Assembly (NCBI GenBank): GCA_019056875.1
Contig: DXJA01000411.1
Coordinates: 1-25,555 of the forward strand
Origin: Candidatus Jordarchaeum madagascarense
GTDB lineage: Archaea; Asgardarchaeota; Jordiarchaeia; Jordiarchaeales; Jordiarchaeaceae
DNA: 25,555 bases
Reading direction: 5' to 3'
Below are positions 8,084 through 16,220 of this stretch, in pieces. Made by a program: the position numbers and the translations under genes. Positions within the stretch are counted from its first letter, which is position 1. Every line of letters begins with the position of its first letter. A model generated the notes under the pieces. That model was not told the DNA's origin, searched no databases, and worked only from the letters and a program-made list of their open reading frames with translations.

Positions 8084-10042
8084 ATGAGTAATGAGAAAAC
8101 TGCATCGGAACCTGCTATCGGTGTCTACGTTTGCGAGTGAGGTGTTAACATAGGAAGCGTCGTTGACTGTGAAGCGGTGGCGGAATTCGCAAGTAAACTT
8201 CCCAACGTGAAAACTTCGAAAACCTATTCGTTCTTCTGCTCAGACCCGGGACAAAATATAATAAAAGAGGATATAGAAAAGCTCGGAATAAACAGAGTAG
8301 TAGTAGCATCATGTACCCCCAAGACACATGAACCAACCTACAGAACACTCTTACAGAGTGCCGGAGTCAGCCCCTACTACTTCCAAATGGTTAATCTCCG
8401 AGAACAATGCTCATGGGTCCATTACAACGACCCAGAAGCAGCCACAGAGAAAGCGAAACATCTAGTCGCCGCAGGAGTAGCTAGGGCACGCTTACTAGAG
8501 GACGTACCTCAGAGGAGAGTGAAAGTGGAGCCCGCAGTAATGGTGATAGGAGCCGGTATAGCGGGAATAAGTTCAGCAATTGCAGTTGCAAATCATGGAC
8601 TCAAAGTCTATCTTGTGGAAAGAAAGCCTGCTATAGGTGGAGTGATGGCTCAGCTTGACAGAACATTTGCTACAGACGATTGTGCAATCTGAATATTGGC
8701 TCCAAAAATGGTTGAAGCCGCTAAACATCCAAACATTGAACTGCTAACCTACACCGAAGTAAAGAATTTATCGGGAAGTCCAGGCGATTTCACGGTAACT
8801 CTGCTCAAGAAACCAAGATATGTGGATGAAAGCAAGTGCACGGGATGTGGTGCATGTTCCGAGAAGTGCCCCGTAGAAGTCCCAGATGAATTCAACTATG
8901 GACTCGGAACAAGAAAAGCCATATACATACCCTTCTCCCAAGCAGTACCAATGATCGCTACAATCTCTATGGAGGACTGCATTCAGTGCAAATCATGTGA
9001 ACGCCAATGTCTGGCTGGTGCGATTGACTATGAGCAGAAACCCCAAGAGAGTGAGGTTAAGGTTGGGGCGATAATAGTTGCTACAGGTATAGACATGTAC
9101 GACGCAGCTAAGCGGGGAGATTACGGTTACGGCAACTATGAAAACGTTATTACACAGGTTGAACTGGAGCGCATGTTGAGCCCCACGGGACCCACTGATG
9201 GACACGTATACAGAATTTCTGATAAAAAGGTGCCAAAGCGAATCGCAATGATTCAGTGTGTAGGGTCAAGAGACTTGAAAACTAATCCCTACTGCTCCGA
9301 AGTCTGCTGCATGGTAGCGATGAAGAATTCAAAACTAATAAAACAACATGACCCTGACACGGATATAACAATATACTATATGGATCTGAGGACAGTAGAT
9401 GAAGGACACGAAGAGTACTACACAGGCGTCAGAGGACACGGAGTGAATTTCGTTAGAGGCAATGTGGCAAGAGTTAGGGAAGATCCGGAAACAAAAAATC
9501 TCTGGCTCAGAGTTGAAGACACATTAACCGGCGAGATAAAAACTGTTGAAGTCGATTTACTGGTTCTTTCAACCGCGGTGGTACCATCAAAAGCAGGAAC
9601 AGAACTCGGCTCGATTCTGGGCATTGACAGAGCTGCAAGCGGGTTCCTGCAACCAATACACACCGGACTTAACCCTCAAGAAACAAAAACCCATGCTATT
9701 TACATATGTGGCACAGCACAAGGACCCAAGGACATATCCTACTCAGTTTCCTCAGCTAAAGCCGCAGCGTCAGCCGCGACAGCCTGGTGTCTAGCCGGCG
9801 AAGCAACACTGGAACTGATAACCCCAGTAATTAAAGAAGAACTGTGCATTGGTTGCAAGAGATGTGAAAGAAATTGCCCCTTCAGGGCAATTAAAGTGGT
9901 TGACGGCATAGCAAGATTGGACGAAGCGAGTTGCAAGGGTTGTGGAATCTGCGTAGCTTCTTGCCCCGCACATGCCTTGGATCTCAGATATTATCGCGAT
10001 GAACAATTAAGAGAAGAGGTAACAGCGATTGTAAAATCCTAG
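8084..10042 (+). CDS. hdrA: HdrA with two predicted selenocysteines
   Basis: One frame from ATG 8084 to TAG 10042 encodes 652 residues, normal HdrA length, if TGA at 8138-8140 (residue 19) and 8690-8692 (residue 203) are read as selenocysteine. Both replace cysteines present in the neighbouring tandem HdrA: VCEUGVNIG against ICHCGTNIG, and DCAIUILAPK against DCSLCILAPK. Other HdrA parts are complete: Rossmann GAGIAG near residue 156, a ferredoxin insertion from Cys252 (CTGCGACSEKCP, CIQCKSCERQC), and two C-terminal [4Fe-4S] sites at about 588 and 617. HdrA is a known selenoprotein in some archaea. The protein is the FAD-bearing bifurcating subunit of an Hdr-like complex; Sec would change redox potential near its clusters (inference). 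A SECIS-like hairpin follows the stop. An automatic caller would split this gene into two pieces. Confidence 0.92.
8138..8140 (+). other. UGA read as selenocysteine (HdrA residue 19)
   Basis: TGA in frame, replacing the second cysteine of the CxCG motif of the HdrA N-terminal domain, which is Cys468 in the neighbouring tandem HdrA. Confidence 0.88.
8690..8692 (+). other. UGA read as selenocysteine (HdrA residue 203)
   Basis: TGA in frame, replacing the second cysteine of the DCxxC motif next to the FAD domain, which is Cys65 in the tandem HdrA. Homology continues without a break on both sides (ATDDCAI then ILAPKMVE). Confidence 0.92.
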
Positions 10043-10054
10043 TCCTTATGCCTA

Positions 10055-10091
10055 ATGATTCCACTAGCGAAAGCACTGACTGGTGGATGAA
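10055..10091 (+). promoter_or_regulatory. SECIS-like hairpin downstream of Sec-HdrA
   Basis: ATGA at 10055-10058 is followed by a stem pairing 10060-10067 with 10080-10087 (eight pairs, one G-U). The loop contains AAA at 10070-10072, and GA follows at 10089-10090. A58-G89 and G57-A90 would form the tandem sheared G-A pairs of a kink-turn. There are 11 nt between ATGA and AAA. This matches the core layout of eukaryotic SECIS elements and lies 13 nt after the hdrA stop. The lower helix is weak. Confidence 0.6.
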
Positions 10092-10093
10092 AG

Positions 10094-10112
10094 CTCTGGT
10101 AAGCAACCAGAG
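10094..10112 (+). other. Second stable hairpin in the hdrA-vhuD spacer
   Basis: CTCTGGT (10094-10100) pairs perfectly with ACCAGAG (10106-10112) around the loop AAGCA. It directly follows the SECIS-like hairpin. It could be part of the SECIS fold, an mRNA-stability element or a spacer structure; no function is claimed. Confidence 0.5.
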
Positions 10113-10147
10113 GGACAAAAACAATTATTAATAAAGGAGTGAATGTT

Positions 10148-10152
10148 GGAGG
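10148..10152 (+). promoter_or_regulatory. Ribosome binding site setting the vhuD TTG start
   Basis: GGAGG lies seven bases before TTG at 10160. The nearby ATG at 10143 is in another frame that stops at once. Confidence 0.7.
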
Positions 10153-10159
10153 AAAAAAG

Positions 10160-10564
10160 TTGACCTACCAAGTTATAATGTTCGCATGTTGGAAATGAGG
10201 TTATGGAGTAGCCGATCTGACAGGTGTTTCCAGAGTCTCTTACGACACGTCTGTTAGAATCGTGCGTTTGAGATGCACTGGACGAGTTGACAGTTCTCTG
10301 TTGCTAGAAGCAATCGTCAAGGGTGCAGACGGCGTAATGGTTGTAGGATGACACACCGGTGAGTGTGACTTTGAAACGGGAAACATTATGGCGGAAAAAC
10401 ACGTCGACTTTGTTAAAAGAATACTTGAAAGACGCGGACTTGGAGCCGATCGAGTAAACATGTATAACTGTTCAGCAGCTGAAGTTGGTCGATTCAAAGA
10501 ATCTATTGAAGATATGATGAAGAAACTCGAGAAACTAGGACCAAACCCCATACGTGAAGAATAA
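10160..10564 (+). CDS. vhuD: VhuD/MvhD-like [2Fe-2S] subunit with two predicted selenocysteines
   Basis: The frame runs from TTG 10160 to TAA 10562-10564 and encodes 134 residues with TGA at 10196-10198 (residue 13) and 10349-10351 (residue 64). Each TGA stands where the cysteine paralogue at 7277 has a conserved cysteine: ACWKUGYGVAD against CCNWCSYAGAD, and VVGUHTGEC against VSGCHIGDC. The rest aligns throughout, including RCTGR, KGADGVM and the C-terminal KKLEKLGPNP. VhuD is a known archaeal selenoprotein family that delivers electrons to HdrA. Its position directly after the Sec-HdrA gene suggests the two proteins pair. A structured 3' UTR with a SECIS-like core follows. No long uninterrupted frame covers the gene, so ordinary gene callers would miss it. 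Confidence 0.92.
10196..10198 (+). other. UGA read as selenocysteine (VhuD residue 13)
   Basis: In-frame TGA at the position of the last cysteine in the CCNWC motif of the cysteine paralogue. Confidence 0.9.
10349..10351 (+). other. UGA read as selenocysteine (VhuD residue 64)
   Basis: In-frame TGA at the first cysteine of the GCHxGxC motif of the cysteine paralogue; the second cysteine of that motif is kept. Confidence 0.9.
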
Positions 10565-10571
10565 TAATTCC

Positions 10572-10652
10572 GGTTACCCCTCGGATGATCCCGAATCAAG
10601 AAATCTTTGAGGACTCGGGAGACGATTCTCATAAGCGGAGGATTAGGTAACC
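10572..10652 (+). promoter_or_regulatory. SECIS-like hairpin downstream of Sec-VhuD
   Basis: A long imperfect stem begins seven bases after the vhuD stop. GGTTACC (10572-10578) pairs with GGTAACC (10646-10652), and CCTC with GAGG (10138 region of the 3' arm, 10638-10641). ATGA is at 10585-10588, then TCCCGA (10589-10594) pairs with TCGGGA (10615-10620), followed directly by GA (10621-10622), giving tandem G-A/A-G pairs. GGA (10583-10585) can pair with TTC (10626-10628). AAA occurs 12 nt after ATGA. The layout copies that of the hairpin at 10055. Confidence 0.65.
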
Positions 10653-10672
10653 TCTAGGCAGGTTATTTGAAC

Positions 10673-10678
10673 GGAGGT
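10673..10678 (+). promoter_or_regulatory. Ribosome binding site setting a TTG start
   Basis: GGAGGT lies seven bases before the TTG at 10686 and fixes the start of the winged-helix FrhB-like gene. Confidence 0.65.
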
Positions 10679-10685
10679 CGCGTAA

Positions 10686-12134
10686 TTGGTAAATAAACTT
10701 AAGGATGAATTGAATGCGACATTAGAAGCAGTAAACAGTTTCAGGGTACGCGCTTGGTTCGGAGGAGAAAAAGAAATCCTTGAATGTGGAAAATTTACAC
10801 GTGAGGAATGGGAAAAAATTTTAGATTTTTTTATAGATGATGAAACAGAACGAATAAAGGTTCTGATAATTTTAAAAAAATTGGAAAATGCAACTTTAGC
10901 CCAACTGGAACAGGAATTGGGAATACCAAACTTTAATATTAGAAAGCATCTCCGACTTTTGGAGTACGAAGGTTTGGTTGAAAGAAGTGGTGAGGATACT
11001 GATGGCGCTGAAACGGTTTATAAACCCATTTTAAAGTCGGAGCTATCAAGAACCCCCTATGAAAAAATCAAATTTATTGTGGATGAAAAACTCTGCGTGG
11101 ACTGCGGCGCTTGTGTGAGTTACTGTCCGACTAATGCAATAACGATTGTAGATGAAGCCCCTGTAATTGATGAAGACAAGTGCATAGGATGTGGAATATG
11201 TAATATTGTGGCCTGTCCTAGAACTTTTCTTTATCTAGACCTTATAAGAGATTACGTAAAGGGGAAGCCCTCCAACTTGGAAGAGGAGCCAATAGCGTTC
11301 TATAAAAACGCGTTTTCAGCCCAAACCAAGAAAGAAGAAATAAGAGAAGTTTGCCAAGACGGGGGTATAGTAACCTCCATTCTAGCTTACCTTTTTGACC
11401 ATAACTTGATAGATGGGGTACTAGCAGTAAAAAAGACTGGAGAAAACTGGGTATCGGAACCAGAAGTTATAACAACCAAAGAGGAACTACTTAAAACGGC
11501 AGGCACCAAATACGTGATCACTCCCACGCTCATAAGACTTGAAAAAGCAAAAAAAATGGGGCTCAAAAAAATTGCTGTGGTTGGAACCCCTTGCCAGATT
11601 CAGTCGGTTAGAAAGTCTCAAGTCTTTTCAGACGGGTTCCAAGAGCTCATGGCGGACATTGCCTTTATAATAGGAATATTTTGTATGGAAAACTTTGCAT
11701 ACCAGAATATGAAAAAAATTTCTGAGGAGTACTGCAAAGTTAAACTGGAAGATGCCCGCAAAATGGATATCAACAAGGGACAATTCTCAGTGTACACCAA
11801 AACCGGTGAACAAACATCGGTGCCAATCAAAGAAGTAACCAGTCTAGCAAGGGATGCTTGCCACGTATGCCCAGATCTTACAAACGAACTCGCAGACATT
11901 TCGGTGGGTTCCATTGGATCACCACCCGGCTGGTCAACTGTCCTGGTTAGAACAGAAAGAGGAAAGGAAGTTTTCCAAAAGGCTCAAGAGGAGGGATACC
12001 TAACCTCAAAGCCCCTAGAGGAAGTTGAACCGGGATTACCTATGGTTTTAAAATTGGCAAAAGGAAAAAGAAAAAGAAACTTGGAAAAACTAGAGTCCAA
12101 AAGAATAGAGGGAAAATATGCTACCTACTTCTAA
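10686..12134 (+). CDS. Winged-helix / ferredoxin / FrhB-like fusion protein
   Basis: A 482-residue protein with three parts. Residues about 52-118 form an ArsR-like winged helix (TLAQLEQELGIPNFNIRKHLR, shown by LAQLEQELG and RLLEYEGLVERSG). Residues 137-180 hold two ferredoxin sites (CVDCGACVSYCP and CIGCGICNIVACP). From about 190 onward is an FrhB/FdhB-type domain: QDGGIVTSILAYL, VVGTPCQIQSVRK, GIFCMENF, a CHVCPDLTNELADISVG cysteine motif and GWSTVLVRT. FrhB-family proteins bind FAD and transfer electrons to or from coenzyme F420 or NAD(P)H in related enzymes. A DNA-binding domain on such a protein is unusual and suggests a redox-sensing regulator, or the helix may serve only for protein contact. 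It lies 121 nt after vhuD, with the SECIS-like stem between. TTG start with GGAGGT. Confidence 0.85.
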   Translation: MVNKLKDELNATLEAVNSFRVRAWFGGEKEILECGKFTREEWEKILDFFIDDETERIKVLIILKKLENATLAQLEQELGIPNFNIRKHLRLLEYEGLVERSGEDTDGAETVYKPILKSELSRTPYEKIKFIVDEKLCVDCGACVSYCPTNAITIVDEAPVIDEDKCIGCGICNIVACPRTFLYLDLIRDYVKGKPSNLEEEPIAFYKNAFSAQTKKEEIREVCQDGGIVTSILAYLFDHNLIDGVLAVKKTGENWVSEPEVITTKEELLKTAGTKYVITPTLIRLEKAKKMGLKKIAVVGTPCQIQSVRKSQVFSDGFQELMADIAFIIGIFCMENFAYQNMKKISEEYCKVKLEDARKMDINKGQFSVYTKTGEQTSVPIKEVTSLARDACHVCPDLTNELADISVGSIGSPPGWSTVLVRTERGKEVFQKAQEEGYLTSKPLEEVEPGLPMVLKLAKGKRKRNLEKLESKRIEGKYATYF

Positions 12135-12180
12135 GCCTGATTTCTTATAATTACTGTTAATTTAGGTTTTTACTCTTGTA

Positions 12181-13455
12181 TCATTTTCTTAATTCCAGTT
12201 CAAACTCGCAGTATTCATCCCCCTTCGCTATACATCTTGTTTCTCTACATGTCCACTCCTTTTTTGTGGCTACCTGAAGAATTCCAGCCAAAGACCCTCC
12301 GACAAAATTACATACGGGATGATCCAAGCGATCATAGGATAAAGCAATCGTAGAAATTCCAGTAATCTTTAGTTTACCTTTATCAATATCTCCCTCAATT
12401 GATAACGGTCTACCCCACCCCGCTATCGTGTTATATTTTAAAACTTCTTCGAATAGTTTTTTATTGCTTAAACGATTTTCAGATGCGATTAAACGGGCGG
12501 CGCCCATACCTGCTTTTACGCCCAAGTCAAAAAATATTTGTTGACGTTCTTCTTGGCTATGCAATCTTTCATTAGTCTTGAGAAATAATGTGAAGGTCTC
12601 TATTGGAGTTATAACATGGTTCCAACCGAGCACCGAAATTTGTCCTAGTTCGTTAAACGAAATGCTTTCTTTCATTTCGTCAAATGAGTGATATAGGGGA
12701 AATAATGTGATGAATTTATCACGTAAGAAATAGTATGCAAATCGCTGGTTCAGAATTTTATGGGATTCCTTTACCAAGGGAGTTCTTGAGACATGTACAT
12801 ATGAATGCTTTTTTTCATTAATTTTTTCTAAACCAAATTTGATTGCGTAATCAAAAAAGTGAGTCAAGGTATTAGTTACTGTGGGTTCATGGACGTCTTG
12901 ATTTGCTATTCCCAAAAGAATATTGTCTTCTCTCTTGGCATCTATGACTAGTTTTCTAATCATCTTTATAATAGTTTTTGAATCAAAGTCAATAATTGAA
13001 GAGCTAATATTTAAATAAATAATAAGTATTGGTGTATCTGGAAATTTCTGTTTGATTTGATTTTTTGCATCATTTATTTCATAAGTAATTCTATTTGGGT
13101 CGTTTGCTATGCCCCTAACATTTTTAAAATCGTTATAGGTGGCGCTTATTTTATTTTCGCCTGAAACCAAATCCAAGAAATAAAACTTGCCGTCGCGTAT
13201 AGCCTTTTTAAACGCCATATATTTTTCGTTGGAATAAGTGTTTTCAACCTCTTTTTGGACCATATCGAAGGGTAAATTGGTTTGAATAGCGATAACGGCC
13301 CCACCCTTCTCCATAAAGTTCAAAGCAAGTAAAGCCCCAAGTCGTTCAGCATCATTTAGTGTAAAAGAATCTGACACTATCAAAATTGACAAACCATCAT
13401 ATAGGCGTCTTAAAGTTTTATCAATGTAGTCGATTCCCGTTTCACGAATTTTCAA
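12181..13455 (-). CDS. Degenerate KaiC/RecA-like + V4R domain protein, copy 1
   Basis: About 424 residues and the last of four tandem paralogues. The N-terminal half (about 1-235) resembles a RecA/KaiC-like domain but lacks the Walker A GxxxxGK(T/S); instead it has ILIVSDSFTLNDAERLG. A Walker-B-like hydrophobic strand (PILIIYLNISSSIIDFDS) is kept. The C-terminal half ends in a V4R (4-vinyl-reductase-like) domain whose signature WTCRETRCIAKGDEYCEFE shows the three family cysteines. V4R domains bind small ligands or metals in other proteins; the ligand here is unknown. Start chosen at TTG 13453-13455, matching the other copies (LKIRETG); a GTG directly before is the alternative. The gene is convergent with the FrhB fusion, 46 nt away. 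Confidence 0.78.
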   Translation of the reverse strand: MKIRETGIDYIDKTLRRLYDGLSILIVSDSFTLNDAERLGALLALNFMEKGGAVIAIQTNLPFDMVQKEVENTYSNEKYMAFKKAIRDGKFYFLDLVSGENKISATYNDFKNVRGIANDPNRITYEINDAKNQIKQKFPDTPILIIYLNISSSIIDFDSKTIIKMIRKLVIDAKREDNILLGIANQDVHEPTVTNTLTHFFDYAIKFGLEKINEKKHSYVHVSRTPLVKESHKILNQRFAYYFLRDKFITLFPLYHSFDEMKESISFNELGQISVLGWNHVITPIETFTLFLKTNERLHSQEERQQIFFDLGVKAGMGAARLIASENRLSNKKLFEEVLKYNTIAGWGRPLSIEGDIDKGKLKITGISTIALSYDRLDHPVCNFVGGSLAGILQVATKKEWTCRETRCIAKGDEYCEFELELRK

Positions 13456-13562
13456 CACTAATCCCTTCTCAATCTATAAATAAAGAATGGTGATATAGAT
13501 ATTATCTTTTTCTATGAGTAACAGGGATAACAGAGAGAAAGCCCATCTTGTTAAAAGGCGTT

Positions 13563-14834
13563 TTACTTTTCTACTTTTGCTTCGAATACACACAGTTCAT
13601 CACCGATCGCTATACAGTTTGTTTCTCTACAATTCCACTTATTTCCAGTGGTGCCTTCTAACATGGCTGATAAAATGCCTTCTCCCATTACACAAACCGG
13701 GTGGTCAGCTGCACCATAGTTATGTGCCAATGTCGATAAGAAAGATAACTGAAGTCTACCAGACTCCAGGCTCCCCTCCCTTTTTATTAATTTTCCCCAC
13801 CCTTGAATCAGGAAATAGTTTATTGCTCTTTCCAATAACTCGTTTCCTTCAATATTGTACTTTGATTTAAGGAGGTTTATAATTTCGAAACCTAAGGATT
13901 TACCGAAATTTTTTACCAATTCTCTATATTCTTTTATTCCTAAATTTTTCTCAAGCTCCTTAAATAACACTAAGTAAGTATTCAGCGGGGTTATTAAATA
14001 CTCTGTATCATAGATTAAAAGCGCCCCATTCTCATCATGGGAAATATTTCTTTTCAACTCATTAAAATCGGGGGCTTGAGAGTGAATCTTAAAGAAGTTA
14101 TTGTCAGATAGTAGGTAAGCATAGCTTTGCTGTAAATATGTTCTATTTGGCTCTAAAATTGGGGATTTCAATATTTGCATATATGGTTGTTTCATTCCTC
14201 CTTTTTCTTCGGAGCAAAGTTCTAATACAAAATCCGAAAAATGTATCAATGTGTTTATTACTTGGGCATCATGAAGGTCACGATTAACTACACCATTAAT
14301 AAGGTCTCCATTTAGCTTTACATTTGCAGTCAGCTTTCTATACATTTTTAAAACGGATTCTGAACCAAAATCAATAATAGACGAACTAAAATTCTGGTAC
14401 GAAATCATAACTGGAATGTCTATAAAACTCTTTTTGATTTGATCTCTTAATAAATGGATTTCATAGATTATTCTATTCGGGTTATTATCGATTATACTTG
14501 CACCCTTAAAGCCAGCTGGAGCTTCTTGAAAATAATCCTTTGAAACGGCGTCGATATAATAACTCCTACCTTCCTCTAAACCTTTCTGAATAAGAGGAAG
14601 TGATTCCGGTACAAACCTATTTTCAATATAGTCAAAGATCATAGAGAATGGCAAAATTGTGCCTACTATGATGCAACCTCCTCCTTGTTCAAGGAAGTTC
14701 AGAGTAATAAGACCGCAGAGATTTACTGCATCTTTTAGAGTAAAAGAATCACAAATAAACAATATTGAAGTACCTTCATCTAGATTACCCAGATTCTCTT
14801 CTATAAAATCTATTAAATTTTTTTCGATCTTCAA
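13563..14834 (-). CDS. Degenerate KaiC/RecA-like + V4R domain protein, copy 2
   Basis: A 423-residue paralogue. The degenerate P-loop region reads ILFICDSFTLKDAVNL. It has the shared NFSSSIIDFGSESVLKMYRKL block and GVVNRDLHD. The V4R C-terminus reads WNCRETNCIAIGDELCVFE. It starts at TTG 14832-14834, preceded by GGTGAGGA. It overlaps nothing and lies about 107 nt upstream of copy 1 in the same direction. Compared with copy 1 the divergence is spread over the whole length, so the duplication is old. Likely cytoplasmic; no signal peptide or membrane span. Confidence 0.78.
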   Translation of the reverse strand: MKIEKNLIDFIEENLGNLDEGTSILFICDSFTLKDAVNLCGLITLNFLEQGGGCIIVGTILPFSMIFDYIENRFVPESLPLIQKGLEEGRSYYIDAVSKDYFQEAPAGFKGASIIDNNPNRIIYEIHLLRDQIKKSFIDIPVMISYQNFSSSIIDFGSESVLKMYRKLTANVKLNGDLINGVVNRDLHDAQVINTLIHFSDFVLELCSEEKGGMKQPYMQILKSPILEPNRTYLQQSYAYLLSDNNFFKIHSQAPDFNELKRNISHDENGALLIYDTEYLITPLNTYLVLFKELEKNLGIKEYRELVKNFGKSLGFEIINLLKSKYNIEGNELLERAINYFLIQGWGKLIKREGSLESGRLQLSFLSTLAHNYGAADHPVCVMGEGILSAMLEGTTGNKWNCRETNCIAIGDELCVFEAKVEK

Positions 14835-14869
14835 ACTTATTCCTCACCATAAGCTTTGATAAATTGAGT

Positions 14870-16153
14870 TCAGTGGTTTTTTATTTGAAGTTCAAGTTCG
14901 AATTTACATTGCTTGTCTCCCTTGGAAATGCATTCTTTTTCCTCACAGGTCCAGTTCATTGAAGTAAGTTCTTCCAATATTCCCTGTAAAATACCACCCT
15001 CTAATATGCAGACTGGATGATCAGATTCTCCATAATTAGCTGAAAATATAGAAACGCTTTCAACTTTTATCCTCTTGGATTTAACATCTCCCTCCAAAAT
15101 TTTATACTTGCCCCAACCGGTAATTGAAAGGTGATTTAAAGCAGCTGTAAAAAGGTCCTCGGCAGTTGGCTGAAATCTGGAGGATAATGCTTTTGTAATT
15201 TGTGATCCTATAGATTCACCTACATTTTTAATCAGTTGAGTGTAATCGCTTTTCCCAAGTTTTTTTTCAATTTCTTTTAAGAAATTTACGAAAGTTCTCA
15301 TCTCAGTAATAGTGTAATTTGTATCATAGGCGGTGATTTCTCCCCTCTCAAGATAGGAAATACTTTCCTTTAACTCTTCGAAGGAAGTGGGGAGAGAAGG
15401 AACAGTATAGAAATTATCTTCTGAAAGTTCATAAGCGAATTTTTTGTAAAGTCTTTTTGCAGCATCCTTAGACAAGGGAGTTCTGTTTACTGACACGTAG
15501 CTTTGTTTTTTACCGCCAAGTAAGTCTATTCCAAATTCAAGTATATAATCAGCAAAGTGGGTAAAGGAATTAGTTACTTTCCGCTCTTGAATTTCTCGAT
15601 TTAGAACGCCCAGAAACAAATCCCCTCCTCTCTTAACATTTAAAATCATTTTTCTTATCATGGCCAATACGTCTTTGGGTCCGAAATCCACCATCAAGGA
15701 ACTAATGTTTGTTTGTAGAATTAGAACGGGGGCATCTGAAAAGTTTTTCTTGATTTGATTCTTTGAGTTTAAAATTTCATAAGTTATTATGTTGAGATCA
15801 TTCTCAACTGGCTTTGTTAAATCTGATTTGTTAAGATTCGCGCTGCTAATGGTGTCCTCTAAGACGATATTGAGATAGTGCAATCTACCCTCATCCATCG
15901 CCTTTTGGAGAACCAGCCTTTTTTCTGGGGAATGCAGATACAAGATTTCACTTATTACCTGAGAGAAGGACAGGTTTTCATAGACAAGAATACACCCTCC
16001 ACCTTTCTCTAAAATATTTAATGCTATTAGATTACCAAGTCTCTGAGCATCATTTGTGGTTGTCAAGTCTGTAGAAAATATTATGGGTAAACCGCCATAA
16101 AGAGCTCCCAGTGTTTGATCCACAAATTCTATTCCAGTATTTCGAATTTTCAA
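14870..16153 (-). CDS. Degenerate KaiC/RecA-like + V4R domain protein, copy 3
   Basis: A 427-residue paralogue once the start is set at TTG 16151-16153. An ATG at 16201 would add 16 hydrophobic residues not found in the other copies, and AGGGGATG sits correctly before the TTG, so I prefer the TTG. It has the degenerate nucleotide-site segment PIIFSTDLTTTNDAQRL, the block DFGPKDVLAMIRKM and GVLNREIQE. The V4R end reads WTCEEKECISKGDKQCKFE, with three cysteines. It lies 35 nt upstream of copy 2. As in the others, the missing Walker A lysine argues against ATP hydrolysis. Confidence 0.78.
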   Translation of the reverse strand: MKIRNTGIEFVDQTLGALYGGLPIIFSTDLTTTNDAQRLGNLIALNILEKGGGCILVYENLSFSQVISEILYLHSPEKRLVLQKAMDEGRLHYLNIVLEDTISSANLNKSDLTKPVENDLNIITYEILNSKNQIKKNFSDAPVLILQTNISSLMVDFGPKDVLAMIRKMILNVKRGGDLFLGVLNREIQERKVTNSFTHFADYILEFGIDLLGGKKQSYVSVNRTPLSKDAAKRLYKKFAYELSEDNFYTVPSLPTSFEELKESISYLERGEITAYDTNYTITEMRTFVNFLKEIEKKLGKSDYTQLIKNVGESIGSQITKALSSRFQPTAEDLFTAALNHLSITGWGKYKILEGDVKSKRIKVESVSIFSANYGESDHPVCILEGGILQGILEELTSMNWTCEEKECISKGDKQCKFELELQIKNH

Positions 16154-16220
16154 TTCACATCCCCTTTGAAAAGTTAAAAAATTGATTAGTAATTTGTACA
16201 TAAACTAGTTTTTGGGCAAT

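Noticed and set aside
8138..8692. UGA codons in hdrA as pseudogene damage or sequencing error
   Set aside because: Both lie at conserved cysteines, there is no other disruption in 652 codons, the adjacent vhuD shows the same pattern, and SECIS-like hairpins follow both genes.
16154..16201. 16-residue N-terminal extension of V4R copy 3 from an ATG
   Set aside because: The other three copies begin at the matching TTG, and AGGGGATG precedes the TTG.
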